This document shows, piece by piece, positions 1-10,385 of a stretch of 47,374 bases of DNA. Each line of letters starts with the position of its first letter. Positions within the stretch are counted from its first letter, which is position 1. Location of the stretch: assembly GCA_910592205.1 (NCBI GenBank), contig CAJVPJ010000085.1, forward strand, positions 1 to 47,374. Reading direction: 5' to 3'. The stretch is from Paraglomus occultum (lineage: Eukaryota; Glomeromycota; Glomeromycetes; Paraglomerales; Paraglomeraceae). Under the pieces are notes generated by a model. The model was not told where the DNA came from. It was given only the letters and a program-made list of their open reading frames with translations, and did not search any database. The position numbers were made by a program, and so were the translations under genes.

Positions 1-1
1 T

Positions 2-184
2 GATCTCGCAAAAGACGAAAAGGCGGCCTTGCGCGCGTACTTTACTAAGAACCCTACCCAGGAGGAGAAAGCGTCTACTATTCTACCGACCTGTGAGGAC
101 GACGACGCGAGGGTTCAATATCTGCGGAACCTGCTGGAACCGTCAGCAGGTAACGACTTTGTGATTCGGGCGTTGGGGACATAG
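2..184 (+). CDS. 3' end of an unidentified gene (partial)
   Basis: An open frame enters from the left edge and runs 60 codons to a TAG at 182-184. The peptide is hydrophilic and probably helical, ending ...LRNLLEP...DFVIRALGT. Local base composition is clearly more GC-rich than the neighbouring intergenic DNA, which supports coding. The start and most of the protein lie outside the window. No family was recognised. About 250 bp separate it from the next coding exon, and nothing in that gap could be assigned. Confidence 0.5.
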   Translation, partial: DLAKDEKAALRAYFTKNPTQEEKASTILPTCEDDDARVQYLRNLLEPSAGNDFVIRALGT

Positions 185-440
185 GGTAGTGTGTACATAG
201 AGTAGAGTAGTCAAGGTAGGGCTGCTTTGTGACTCGACGTTAGGCATGAATAGAGTGTAGAGCCAAGCGCAGCAAAATACTTGTTTCTGTTTTCTATGAT
301 TTGCCTGTAATCTCATTTATTAACTTATGCCTCACTGATATCAGAACGGGGGAAACGAAAGGCGGAGGGAGAACGTAAGCTTATACAGAGTTAACCTTGC
401 TCTATATTACTCAATAACGCGTTGTTTTTTCACTTTTCTA

Positions 441-2236
441 GTTGAATCTATAGAAAGCATGAAACGTCGAATAGTTGTTGCAAGATATAGGGCAGATTTT
501 CTAGCACTCGACACTTCCCATTGCGCGAATATAGTGAAAGGGGAATTTTTTAAATTGGACAAGTCTACCATCACAGAATCTTCATTTAAGGAACTCTTTG
601 GGACCAACGAATATATCCTTATCCGTCGTGATATGGAAGTTCTAATTGATGAATTGAAGAAAGGTCCCTTCACGGAGCGAACGAATTTAACATACCTCTT
701 GAAAGGCGCGGGTGGGGTTGGTAAAACGACGACGCTGTATTTCGCTGCTATTATCGCTCAAAGATCGGGATGTCTTACTATGTATATCAACGCCAAATTT
801 TTTACGAATGGTACACGATGGATCAATCAGAAAGTGTGCGAGTTTTTGGAACCATGGGCCTTGCGAAATCAGGACTAAAGCAACTTCCGTCATCATCAAA
901 AGTTACAATGTTTGATGCGGCTATGGAAGCAGCAAAGGATATTCAAAATTCGGTCGTACTCTTCAATTTTCTCGTTGAAGATCTCCAGAGGACAGTTCGG
1001 GTTCCTGTTGTTATTTGCATAGACCAATATAACGCGTTCCTTGTGGATCATGAGGCAGTTCTGGAGTATAACAAGGCGCCGACCACTATATCATGGGGAA
1101 GCAATCCTATTGGTAGGATATTCTCCGACTGGAATAACTTCAATGTCCAACGAGGTGCCGTCCTATTTGCCTTCACATCTTCCTATCACGGCGGTAAAAC
1201 AGCAATTGATGGAAACTCGAGACTATTTACACGTATTTCACCCTACAACAACGATGAATGGGCTAAAATGACCAATCGTTACACAGACAGTTTGCCTCCC
1301 GATACTGGTTTCCTAAGGAACTTTGTCGGTGGTATACCTAGAGAACTCGGCCGCTTCATGAAGATTTGGGCTAAGGAACGTCATAATGGGGTAGACAACG
1401 TGATGAAACTTTATACTAAGGATGCAACAGATTATTATAAAGAAAGAATTCAGAGGTTGTTGGATAAGAAGAGAATGAAAGAAGATGTCAAGGAAAGCAC
1501 CGTATTCGCAGCAAAAATTTTTATGGGATCACCTATGGATGATGTACCAGATTCGTGGGAAAATTCTGGGATGGTGGTGGTACGAGGACAAACTTGTAAG
1601 TTATGCTGCCCTGCAGCAGAGTTGGCAATATTTAAAGCGTTTGACGACAGCCACACAAAAAATGCCATCAGCATATTGAGAGGGGATAAAACGATAAGCT
1701 GGCGGGTGCTAGAGCTCTGTGTGCAACATCGCTTTCGGATGGCAGCTATGAGCGCCAATATTGTTGAAATGGAGTATACGGATCTAACACAAAAAAAAGA
1801 AAAAGAAAAAATTCAAATATCTGCCCAAAACATCATTATTCATAACGATATTCCTGTCGAGCTTCCGACCATTCATCCAGGAACAGTTTATATTTGTTGG
1901 CGAGGCGCAGCTGTGGTCGATTTTTTTATTTACAATCACGATTGCAAGAAGATATTTCTACAAGTATCCGAACAACCTTATGCAAAGCACAAAACTAAAC
2001 TTCCCGATCTATTTACCACCACCATAACCCGTCATAACCTTTCTGTTTACGACTTTTTTTCAAAATGCATTGACGAGACATATGATCCATCAGATCGAAA
2101 TTCCCTGGACGAGAATGATTATTATGTTTATTTGACTACTAGCGACAGTAAGATGAAAGTACCAGACGAAATTCACAAAAAAGTCTGCTTAATTCCTGGG
2201 AAACTAGCAAAATCATTTCTTCGTTTGTATGAATAG
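441..2236 (+). CDS. Crinkler/RHS-type P-loop NTPase with C-terminal nuclease-like domain (frame break near 834-880)
   Basis: Seen: Walker A GAGGVGKTT (705-731) is in one frame. Walker B VVICIDQ (Asp codon at 1022) and the rest of the protein to the TAG at 2234-2236 are in another. The frames can be joined by a GT-AG intron at 834-880 (47 nt), or there is a one-base loss near 875. The first ATG is at 459, but an acceptor-like TTTTCTAG ends at 441, so an upstream exon is possible. The C-terminus (about 1860-2020) has VDFFIYN, then KKIFLQVS and a following histidine, resembling the restriction-endonuclease-like tail of Crinkler/RHS proteins. Known: such proteins combine an NTPase with a REase-fold domain, are thought to derive from transposons and occur in mycorrhizal fungi. 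Inferred: a host-directed or selfish-element-derived effector. No LFLAK-type leader is visible. Confidence 0.7.
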
Positions 2237-2335
2237 TCATTAGTAGTATCCATGATCTGATTTGTTTTTTGTCTTCAATTATATTCCAAAATAAAAAATT
2301 GACTATAGTTGTCTAAAGCGTCTAAAATCTTTCAG

Positions 2336-2657
2336 TTTCTTTGATGAGAATGAGTTTAACTTTGACCTCGTTAACGTGCCTGAAGCACAGGTCGCGATAG
2401 AAGGAAAAAATCATATACAGTCAGAGCTGGTTATAAGAACTCTGTTTGATTTCACAAAAATTGTTCTTATAATACAAATTAACGGATATAATGTAAAGCA
2501 CATACAGTATAGTGACTTTGATCAAATTAAAGAGATCGGAGCTGGTGGTTATGGAACAGTTTATACTGCCAAATATAAAACGTATGGGATGATAGAAACT
2601 GTTGTACTCAAGCGGTTTAAGAGTTTTGATGAAACACCGGAATTATTTATTTCAGAG
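2336..2657 (+). pseudogene. Protein kinase N-lobe fragment, truncated at an intron
   Basis: A single exon follows an acceptor TTTCAG (ends 2335) and stops at a donor GAG|GTAAGC (2657/2658). It encodes a kinase glycine-rich loop (IGAGGYGTVYTAKYK) and the beta-3 VVLKRFK lysine, then ELFISE. The same splice position, after ISE, is used by the kinase at 22.5-23.6 kb, so this is a paralogue. No downstream kinase exon (catalytic loop, DFG or APE) follows. From about 2700 the sequence is a transposase-like element instead. The upstream part of the exon (FFDENEFNFDLVN...) is not kinase and may belong to another exon. It is most simply read as a tyrosine-kinase-like gene truncated by insertion. Confidence 0.7.
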
Positions 2658-2763
2658 GTAAGCAACAATTGGTAAATTTAGTCATAGACTGTGACCAATT
2701 ATTTGTCACTAGGTACTCTAAACCATACAAAATGATAAAATTTATATATAGGATTACCCGTAT

Positions 2764-4514
2764 ATGGAAAATTATAATTATAATGGTTCGATGACTGAAT
2801 ATGAAAAAGCAGTGCGTTTCTTGGAGGTAGGTTGCAATTGTGGTTGCTCTCAAAAGATTCCGAGAGAAAAATTCGCCGAGTTACGTGAGGCATTTCAAGC
2901 TCTCTCTAGATCTGAACAAGATATATTTGTAATGGCCCAACTGAAAGCGATGAATGGCGGAGAAATAGCTGCCAGTCGACGTCTTAAAAAGAAAACGCGT
3001 ACTAAAAAAGAACTTTTTATTATTGAGATCGCAATACGCCTCTTTGTCAGAAAACGTATCTCAATATGTTAGGAATTGGTCGCACTCACTTCGAAAACAT
3101 CAGAAGTCACCTAGCAACGAACGGTATAATACCGCGTGTTCATGGTAACATAAAACGAATGCCGCGATGAAAAACCAAAATAACCATTGATATAACCGTT
3201 GCTATAGCCGTAAAGAATTTTCTCGAAAATTATGCTGAAATTCATGGATTACCAAGTCCTGGTAAAAATGTAAACCGAATTACTCAATCGCTTACACTTT
3301 TGCCAGCCGAAACGAGTTATAAATCAGTCTATCGTGATTTTATTGCAGGTCTCGAAAACGATAGCACGTTGAAATTGTTAAAATATGATGCGTTTCGCAA
3401 GTTATGGCACCAATTAACGCCTTATATTCAAATCATGAGTCCACGAACGGATTTATGTGACAAGTGCCAACATTTTCGGAACGGAATGCTCGTAAGGAAG
3501 AAGAACGAAAGATTTATTAAAAAGATACAAGGAACATTTAGTTAAGGCTAAATTAGAGAGAAATTATTACAACAAAAATACGAAATTAGCAGAACAACAA
3601 AGGAAATTAGTAGACGAGAATTATCTTATGGCAGGAGGTAAAACTGATTATTGTAGCATTAACGCGACTGCACATTACAGTTACGATTGAGCGCAAAACG
3701 TTCACGTACCCCATTCCGATCAACAGGTAAGTAAGATTTATTATCTCAGTCCCCGTAAAGTGCATTTATTTGGTATCCAAGATGAAGCAGTACGCGAACA
3801 AATTAATTACGTTCTCGATGAAAACGAAATTATCGGCAAAGGTCCTAATGGCACACTAAGCATGGTATTCGATGGAATAAAGAAATTGAATAAAGGCAAA
3901 AAACATCTAAAGATTACTTGCGACAATGCAGGTGGTCAAAATAAAAATAATACTACCATTTGATTTTATCTGTATTTGGTAATTTGCGGTTACTATGAAA
4001 GTATCGAATTAAATTTTATGATACCAAATTCAAGTGTGACGGTAGTTTTGGATTGATCAAGAAACTATATCGCAAAACGACAGTAGATTGCGTAGGCCAT
4101 ATTGTTGAAATTGTGAAAAGATCGAGTACAGCCGGATTAAACAAAGCTCAGTGTTATGACAACGGAAAAGGCTTTCAATACTTAGATCTTAATTCTGTGT
4201 TGGGGATTTTCTTTAAGAAACTGAATGGCTTGCAAAAATATCAGCATTTTCTTTTTGAAGCAGCTAATCCTGGAATTGTCAAAACTCAAATAGTTGCTAA
4301 TGGCGCTTATACTGAATTTAATTTATTGAAAACCAGAAAAGCAAATGTTTCTGAAATTACCAAAGAAATTAAATCTTTTTCCATCTTAGTACTAACCCCT
4401 CCTCCTTTGGATTACAAAAGACAAGAATATCTTTATCATCATATTCGCCCATTTGTTAGAGATGAATTCAAAGACATTACTTGCCCAAGCCCAACCTATA
4501 CTGGCAATGAATAA
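2764..4514 (+). pseudogene. Decayed transposase-like gene (DNAGGQNKN signature)
   Basis: Successive open blocks (2764-3072, 3300-3545, 3760-3963, 4053-4514) in shifting frames read as one protein interrupted by frameshifts and stops, for example a TGA near 3168 and a TGA near 3688. Visible elements are a helical N-terminal block with CNCGCSQKIP, a long middle region, a CDKC pair with a following His (putative zinc site, about 3460-3475), and MVFDGIKK followed by ITCDNAGGQNKNN (about 3925-3960). A D-N-x-G-G-Q-N-K-N motif recurs in transposase-like eukaryotic proteins with an RNase H-like core; that assignment is from memory. The last block ends at a clean TAA. It starts about 100 bp after the kinase fragment's broken intron, consistent with an insertion. 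Non-functional as read. Confidence 0.6.
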
Positions 4515-4598
4515 AATTATTAAAATAATCATATACTTAATATTCCCTCATAAAAAGGATATAAGTATCATTAAGAAAGCAAATAAATAAAGAAAAGT

Positions 4599-4856
4599 AT
4601 GGTAAACATTATAAGCAAACTCGAGCAGAGAAATAAAAACCTATTAGAAGAAAACGAAAATTTAAAACAACAATTAATTGAATTAGCAAACAAAGAACAA
4701 GATTTAAACTTAAGAATTTATAACACAGTTGAAAATGTTAAGGAAAATGAAAGCCCAGAAATTGCTGGAACTTTAATGACCTTAGAACAACACTTTTTAC
4801 CCAAAGACATTAATGAACTCACTCTTGAAGAATTTGTTAAGGGTTGCACTGAATGA
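4599..4856 (+). CDS. Small coiled-coil ORF in the mobile region
   Basis: An 85-codon ORF begins at ATG 4599 and ends at a TGA. Residues about 5-45 show heptad-like Leu/Ile spacing (KLEQRNKNLLEENENLKQQL), typical of a coiled coil. The tail is acidic with LTLEEFVKGC. After the TGA the same style of sequence (EQNKKLEEKNAELEKKVVEL) continues to about 4950, so the gene may once have been longer. It lies 85 bp downstream of the transposase-like gene on the same strand and may belong to that element. Function not recognised. Confidence 0.4.
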   Translation: MVNIISKLEQRNKNLLEENENLKQQLIELANKEQDLNLRIYNTVENVKENESPEIAGTLMTLEQHFLPKDINELTLEEFVKGCTE

Positions 4857-5159
4857 ACATTGCTTAGTTGTAATTCTCTCAGTTATGTTTCTGAACAAAA
4901 TAAAAAACTTGAAGAAAAGAATGCTGAGTTAGAAAAAAAAGTTGTTGAATTAGTATTCCTGGTAAATTTCATAAGTAATTTTTTCTTTATCTAGATATCC
5001 CTCAAGAATTTGGTGTCATTAATTTTAAAAATATAAGGCGCAATTTTTTTTCCTTGAGCTTTTTTTAAAATACTTTTAATAGTGCTGTAATTTTTTGGTT
5101 TCATAGTAGATTTGATGTAAATTAGTTTCATATTTATTTTTTTGCATAGGCATAATCCT

Positions 5160-5176
5160 ATATTAATATTAATATG
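5160..5176. repeat. ATATTAATATTAATATG motif, copy 1
   Basis: A 16-bp perfect palindrome followed by G, identical to the copies at 17160 and 18080. It lies in AT-rich DNA beside the transposon-like insertion. Confidence 0.85.
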
Positions 5177-5576
5177 CTATAGCTTTAATAAAGCTCTTTC
5201 AGTTTCATTTTGGCATAACATACTGACATTTTTTTTTCAAAAATTTAGTGCTTTTTTATACAGCATTACTGTTTTATTATTATATTTTTATATGCATATA
5301 TCCCTACTACTTATACTACATATTAATTTTTGTTAATTTTCAGTTTTTGGATTGTTCATGTAACTATCTCTTCTTCTTAGATGTAGTCAGTACAATAAGC
5401 TTGACCCCAAATATTGCCATTTAAAATTGAGGATTTACAAATCACTAAAAATATCTCTGCAAAACCATGTAGCCTTTATTGTTGTTACATAACTAGATAT
5501 ATATTATGCACAGTTTGTCTGATTTTGTAAAATTTGATAATATTGTGTATAGTTTGTACAATACATAAGGGTAGCC

Positions 5577-5843
5577 ATGTATATAAAATTGAAATATATG
5601 AGACTTATCTATATTAGATCCATTATGGAGCCCAAAAACTATAGTACTTTATGCTCTCTTTTAAAGCAAGAGCAAATCGCTCCTTATATTTTCAAAATAT
5701 CTGACACCAAAGCCATTAAACAATATCTGGACAAAGAAGGAATAACTTATGAAATTTTAATTTACCAAGAGGAAAGGTCAGAAAAAGCTCTAAACAGACA
5801 CTGGCAGAACCATTTCAAGAATCAAGGAAAAAAAGGAAATTAG
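5577..5843 (+). CDS. Small hypothetical ORF
   Basis: An 88-codon ORF from ATG 5577; a second in-frame ATG at residue 17 (MEPKNYSTLCSLLKQEQ) may be the real start. The product is charged and lysine-rich at the end (HFKNQGKKGN), with no membrane segment or recognised motif. It lies 3' of the transposon-like region on the same strand and could be part of it or a gene remnant. Coding is supported only by length in AT-rich DNA. Confidence 0.3.
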   Translation: MYIKLKYMRLIYIRSIMEPKNYSTLCSLLKQEQIAPYIFKISDTKAIKQYLDKEGITYEILIYQEERSEKALNRHWQNHFKNQGKKGN

Positions 5844-6190
5844 AGGAATAGAGAATCACAGATTGTCAGTTTAGTTTCAAGTATTCGTATCATATACATC
5901 AGGGTAAGCTTGTGTGTCTTTACTGTAAGTGAAGTTAATGTGATAATGACAAAATATCTAGCTTCTTATTCTGTCATTTAGGTTTGATAGAGAAAGAATT
6001 TGTATCAAAACGAGTTAACTGAGCCTTATATTTACTAATGAGTGAAAGATAGTTCTAGTTGCTACATAACTGTTTGCTTTAGCATTAATGGTGCTGACAG
6101 TAGCTGAAGTGATGGTTAATCTCCCATGCTGTGCTTGCTAAGCATTACTTCCTCTGTGATCTCTAACTATTACATCTCATATGGTTTCTC

Positions 6191-7312
6191 TCATTGCAAA
6201 ATAAATTCACGAATGCCAATAAGCGATTCCAACACTGCTCTCCTACCAGCTGGATCTGCAAGGTTCAAACCACTCTGATCGTTATTAGTCGGAGGCCACC
6301 TTTTGATCACGACTGAATGCTGCGTTGGTAAACCATTGGAAAGTTCTGTCCAATATCCTCCACGAATTTCAGCTTTGTAGAATGTAACATATGTCGAAAT
6401 GACGCGGACACCAAATATAATTTGATCTATTACTGCACGGGCAGCACCTATGTTTTCGGATCCATATGCAAGCATTTCTGCAGCAATCTGCACTTCGCCA
6501 AAACCAGTTTCTGGCCTAACATTTCTTATGTGTTTATCCTGTTAAAAAGGTTGTTTGAGTTGACAAAAATTATGGGCATGTTAAGCAATCAAAGCATGCA
6601 AACCTCCAAAATTATCATATGCGCATCTATTCTGCATGCATTTGTTGTTGATCTCTTATTAACAACAAACTCTGGGTCTGCTGAGACACGAGGTTGGCCT
6701 TCAATGAACAATCTCAACAGTGGGTGATTTCTAGGTTTTGAAGAGCAAAAACTCAGGCATTGGAATGTATCAAAAACAAAAGAAATCTCTATAATTACTC
6801 AATCCATGTAGGCCATTCATTTAGCTCAACAATGCGTAGCAGGTCATCCACCAGAGAGTCAGTTGTTTTGGCCGTTCCTATCGCCACAGCTGCATTCAAC
6901 ACAACCTTGTGCAGTTTGTTAATGAAGGTCAGGACAGAACAGTTTGTAATCCCAAGACTGTCAACATCAAAGTTTCCATCAGACAGTATGTTTGGAGTAA
7001 TTTGAGGAAGAACATATTGCCCTGGAAAATTGGTAACTGCACAATACATGAGATATTAGTATAACATTCACTGAGATAAATATTGAACAATATTAAAATG
7101 ATGGACTTACCAGCATTTCTAGGGATAACACTAAATTTGCCTGAGGCCCCTTGAAACTTCACTCTCAATGAGTCAATATCTCGTTGCAAGAATCGGGATG
7201 CTGAGTTGCTGAGGAAATCAATATCAGAGAGGTGGTCTGACTCTGAAGTTGTTGATTTCTGCTTCTTAAAATTATCACGTGAGGAGGAGCCTTTACGACG
7301 TTTGGGAGCCAT
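6191..7312 (-). CDS. Four-exon protein with PD-(D/E)xK-like signature
   Basis: Exons on the minus strand are 7312-7111, 7036-6799, 6730-6604 and 6538-6191. The introns are 74, 68 and 65 nt with GTAAGT, GTAATT and GTTTGC donors; all phases fit and give 304 aa. The N-terminus is basic (MAPKRRKGSSSRDNFKKQK), like a nuclear localisation signal. The C-terminal half has D165-P-E, then I-I-L-E189-D-K191, then a helix with GEVQIAAE (Q206, E210). The order D...ExK...Q is that of PD-(D/E)xK nuclease folds, which also occur in Crinkler-type proteins. ExK is created across the third exon junction, so it is absent from any unspliced frame. The family seems multicopy in Rhizophagus-like genomes (memory). 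Nuclease function is inference. Confidence 0.75.
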
Positions 7313-8197
7313 CTACGATTCAAAGGAATGAGGAACGAGATCGCATGTAGAAAAAAAAACTACAGATGTAGATTACACGACCATGCAACAGAACACGCAA
7401 CGGCGTTCTGGAAGATTGTGATCGTGTCGTAATAGAGTTTAGTGAAAATATATCGTACGCGTTCATCGTACTCACTAGTTTGTAGTGAGAGAATTCGTAA
7501 ATAGAGAAGCCTCGAAGAGAGCAGAGAATGCAGACAAGTTATGTATCATAACAAAAAAAAACAACGTCATCAGATAGCAAAGCCACAGTATGATCACTTT
7601 GTCTGATTTTGTTGCAGCACGCCCCATGTGATTACTATGGTGGGGGACACATAGACGCATCAAACAAAAATTGATGCATTTCCAACAGTAATACAAGCAT
7701 TACTGTATTAATAATTCAAAATTTAAGAACGCCATTTTGTTCTTCTTGATAAACGTTAACAAACTGCGTTTAGAAAATTGACAAATGTTACATGTGGTTT
7801 GACATATAACTGTTCAAAGTTTGGTTAATTTATATAGTGAGCGGAAATTTGAAACAGCCTTTTCTGGTAAAATTTATCTTAAATTTGGTACATTTCTTAA
7901 GGCCTTAACAAAAAAGAAAATCTTGGGGTATATCGATATAGAACCTCCGTACTGTACCTTTTCAAATTCTGTACTGTACTATGGGTAGGCCCTGAAACGA
8001 TTTTGAATAAAAATTAATAAAATTACTATTGTTGATCATTGACATTTTCAGTAATGATTTCCACTTGAAAGAAACAATTTGATGCGTATATGCCATACCA
8101 ATGTACTACGTATACTATTAAATAAGGAAATTAGTGTCATATATATATATATATTCGCAAACATGTAAAGAAATAACTGCTCAATAATAATGTAGAA
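7313..8197. promoter_or_regulatory. Shared 5' region between two divergent genes
   Basis: This 885-bp gap separates the start of the minus-strand PD-(D/E)xK-like gene from the start of the plus-strand coiled-coil gene, so it must hold both promoters. An (AT)n run at about 8140-8154 lies some 45 bp before ATG 8198 and could serve as a TATA element. A minus-strand open frame at 7475-7696 has no codon or family support. No other site could be assigned. Confidence 0.4.
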
Positions 8198-10021
8198 ATG
8201 GCGGACAGTATAATAAATAACGTAACTAATCCCAGTAAATCCAGATCATTACTCGGTGATGCTCCTGCAAAAATTATGGAACAATTGGAGTTGGCTAAGT
8301 ATGCGAGAGACTCTGGCATGTTTGCAGATTGTGTTAATGCTCTTGAAGGCATGCTAAGGAGTTTTTTTCAGACTCAAGAAGATTATTCCAAGCGTTTAGA
8401 AATTCAGCTGGCTGTTCAGCAACATAGATGCATGGAATTGAATGAGAAATGGAAGAGTGCAGAGAATCAAAGTAGAATGCACAAAAATTATCTCGATGAA
8501 ACTAGAAAGAGTCTCAGCGAAACCAAAAAAAATCACGACGAAATTATCATAGACGAGCTTCGTGAGAAAATACAGCAATATGAGCGTGAGATCGAAAAGT
8601 TTGACGAAAGATATGCTCAACAAGTACAAATTAACGAAAGAAACCAACAAATTATTCATCATTACAAATGTAAATATGATTACGGAATCGATCCCGACAG
8701 TGAAGTAATCTCTTTGCGTCAGCGGATTCTTGCATTGGAGAAGCAACTTAGCGAATTTCGGAACGCAACAGCAAAGATCAAAATACACGCCGAAAAACTG
8801 GAGGTCTCTTTTCGTCATGAGTTACAAGAAATGCAACAACGTTATAAAGATGCCGAAGCTAGAGAGGCCGCTATTCAGAAAAAGTATGTTCTACTCAAGG
8901 ATGATATCACTAAAATGTCCATTCAAAACGGTAATGAAGAAGTCAAAGAACTTTCAGCAGGACCTAGTTGCACAAATCCATTGACTGAACTCGAACTGGA
9001 AATCAGTGTTTTGCGCGGGCAAAAAGTCGAGTTGGAGAAACAGCTTTACGAAGCACAAAACGCTGCCGGGAAGGAAAAAATAGGGATTGAGAGAAAATCT
9101 ACAGATGCCGAAGTTAGAACGGCTGAATTGCTGAGGAGAAGTAGTCTATTCAAGGACGGAACTGCTATTGACGATACTACTAACGTCAAACAGGACGATA
9201 ACGATGAGGATCTCCTCCCACTCCAACTGACGGTAAATATTTTTAAACTGCAAGACAGTTTAAAAGAATTGACCCATATCAAAGGTCGATATGTTGTTCT
9301 CGATGCGCAAGGAATCACTGCACTCTTGCAAAAATACAATTGTCAGACTGACTTTATCTCAAAGCCAATCGTCAGCAGTGCGTTGCAAAGACATATTATT
9401 GAGAGTGTGTTGCAGGCTACAGACATATATTTCAACGAGTATCTGGATGCGAAAAACAATAGCATTTGGGAACAGTACACTGAGACTGATCTGGACCATT
9501 TGCTAGAAATGATTATCTTGAACACAACGTTAAATCTGAATCGTTATATAAGAAAGTTAATAGAGAAACGCAAGGGAAATGACGAATCGACGTGTATGGC
9601 CGAAGCAAGGATAGATCAACAAGTGTATGCTGTGCTTGACGATCGTGGCTTTGCGTCCGTCGATCATCCACTTGTAGAACACCTAGTCCTGAGCGTATTG
9701 ACGGATCTTGACAAATATCGTCAACTTCAGGATGAAACGAGAAAGAAAGATATCGAAAAATTAATCTTTCCCATCATCCGTGAGATTATTCGTATATTTT
9801 ATTTTAGTTATCGGACCCAAGTTCCTTATGTTGAGTATCACTTTTTCGAGAGAGGGGAAATGTTCGATCCCGCTATAATGGAACGTCTTGACGACGATGG
9901 CGAGGAGCCGGGAATGCTAGTTGTTGAGATTTGTTCGTTTCCCCTGATTGGAGTGAATATCAACGATGAGCGGAAGAGGCAGGTCTTCAACAAAGCGCAA
10001 GTCCGAGTGAGATCAAGCTAG
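8198..10021 (+). CDS. Coiled-coil protein with lineage-specific C-terminal helical domain (paralogue A)
   Basis: An uninterrupted 607-codon frame starts at ATG 8198. Residues about 25-60 form a short helical module, and about 60-305 are charged and heptad-like (long coiled coil with many E/K/Q). An acidic linker (QDDNDEDLLPLQL) leads to a globular C-terminal domain (about 340-607). That domain has hallmarks shared with the 31.0-kb gene: a YNC near LLQKYNC, SALQRHIIESVL, an acidic segment near the end, then VVEICSFPLIGVN and a basic tail KAQVRVRSS. No catalytic motif was recognised. The lack of introns contrasts with most neighbours. Probably a scaffold or oligomerising protein of a fungal family; function unknown. 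Confidence 0.8.
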   Translation: MADSIINNVTNPSKSRSLLGDAPAKIMEQLELAKYARDSGMFADCVNALEGMLRSFFQTQEDYSKRLEIQLAVQQHRCMELNEKWKSAENQSRMHKNYLDETRKSLSETKKNHDEIIIDELREKIQQYEREIEKFDERYAQQVQINERNQQIIHHYKCKYDYGIDPDSEVISLRQRILALEKQLSEFRNATAKIKIHAEKLEVSFRHELQEMQQRYKDAEAREAAIQKKYVLLKDDITKMSIQNGNEEVKELSAGPSCTNPLTELELEISVLRGQKVELEKQLYEAQNAAGKEKIGIERKSTDAEVRTAELLRRSSLFKDGTAIDDTTNVKQDDNDEDLLPLQLTVNIFKLQDSLKELTHIKGRYVVLDAQGITALLQKYNCQTDFISKPIVSSALQRHIIESVLQATDIYFNEYLDAKNNSIWEQYTETDLDHLLEMIILNTTLNLNRYIRKLIEKRKGNDESTCMAEARIDQQVYAVLDDRGFASVDHPLVEHLVLSVLTDLDKYRQLQDETRKKDIEKLIFPIIREIIRIFYFSYRTQVPYVEYHFFERGEMFDPAIMERLDDDGEEPGMLVVEICSFPLIGVNINDERKRQVFNKAQVRVRSS

Positions 10022-10130
10022 ATTTTAACTATTGGGTGAGGATGTGTTACTTTAATTAATATAATCGTAAAGACCGAGCATAGATTTAATGTAATTACGC
10101 AAATACAAGAGATGAGAGCAAGACTATGTT

Positions 10131-10147
10131 GGGGGGGGGGGGGGGGG
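10131..10147. repeat. G17 homopolymer
   Basis: Seventeen consecutive G residues in an otherwise AT-rich intergenic stretch. Length polymorphism or an assembly slip is likely. Similar C or G runs occur at 27797 (C12) and near 22225. Confidence 0.95.
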
Positions 10148-10385
10148 TAAATTAAGAATGGACTGTGTAGAATGGTGAACTATAAGACGCAGTTTTTTGG
10201 TATTGTGTTGGAGAGAAATTCAAGTAGATGGAAAGGAGGTAAAGGTGAGAATATTTAATGGCTGTTGAAATGGTAGAGAAAACCACAACTTTTTGATAAT
10301 AAGCCGATCACAATGCAGGCATTGAAATGGTCTCATCACCAAAATTTTTGCTCTTAATGCAACCGTAGTTTCATATCCGAAAGAT

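Larger units (their letters stand above)
2690..5843 (+). mobile_element. Degenerate transposon-like insertion (limits uncertain)
   Basis: This groups the decayed transposase-like gene and the two small ORFs after it. The left limit lies within the kinase intron, near a small inverted repeat ATTGGT...ACCAAT around 2669-2702. No convincing terminal inverted repeats or target-site duplication were found, so both ends are guesses. Sequence from 4980 to 5570 is very AT-rich, has no gene, and carries one copy of the ATATTAATATTAATATG motif at 5160. The right limit is drawn at the end of the last small ORF only for convenience. Confidence 0.4.

Noticed and set aside
7475-7696. Minus-strand 73-codon frame in the divergent promoter
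   Set aside because: No domain, and it sits where both promoters must lie.
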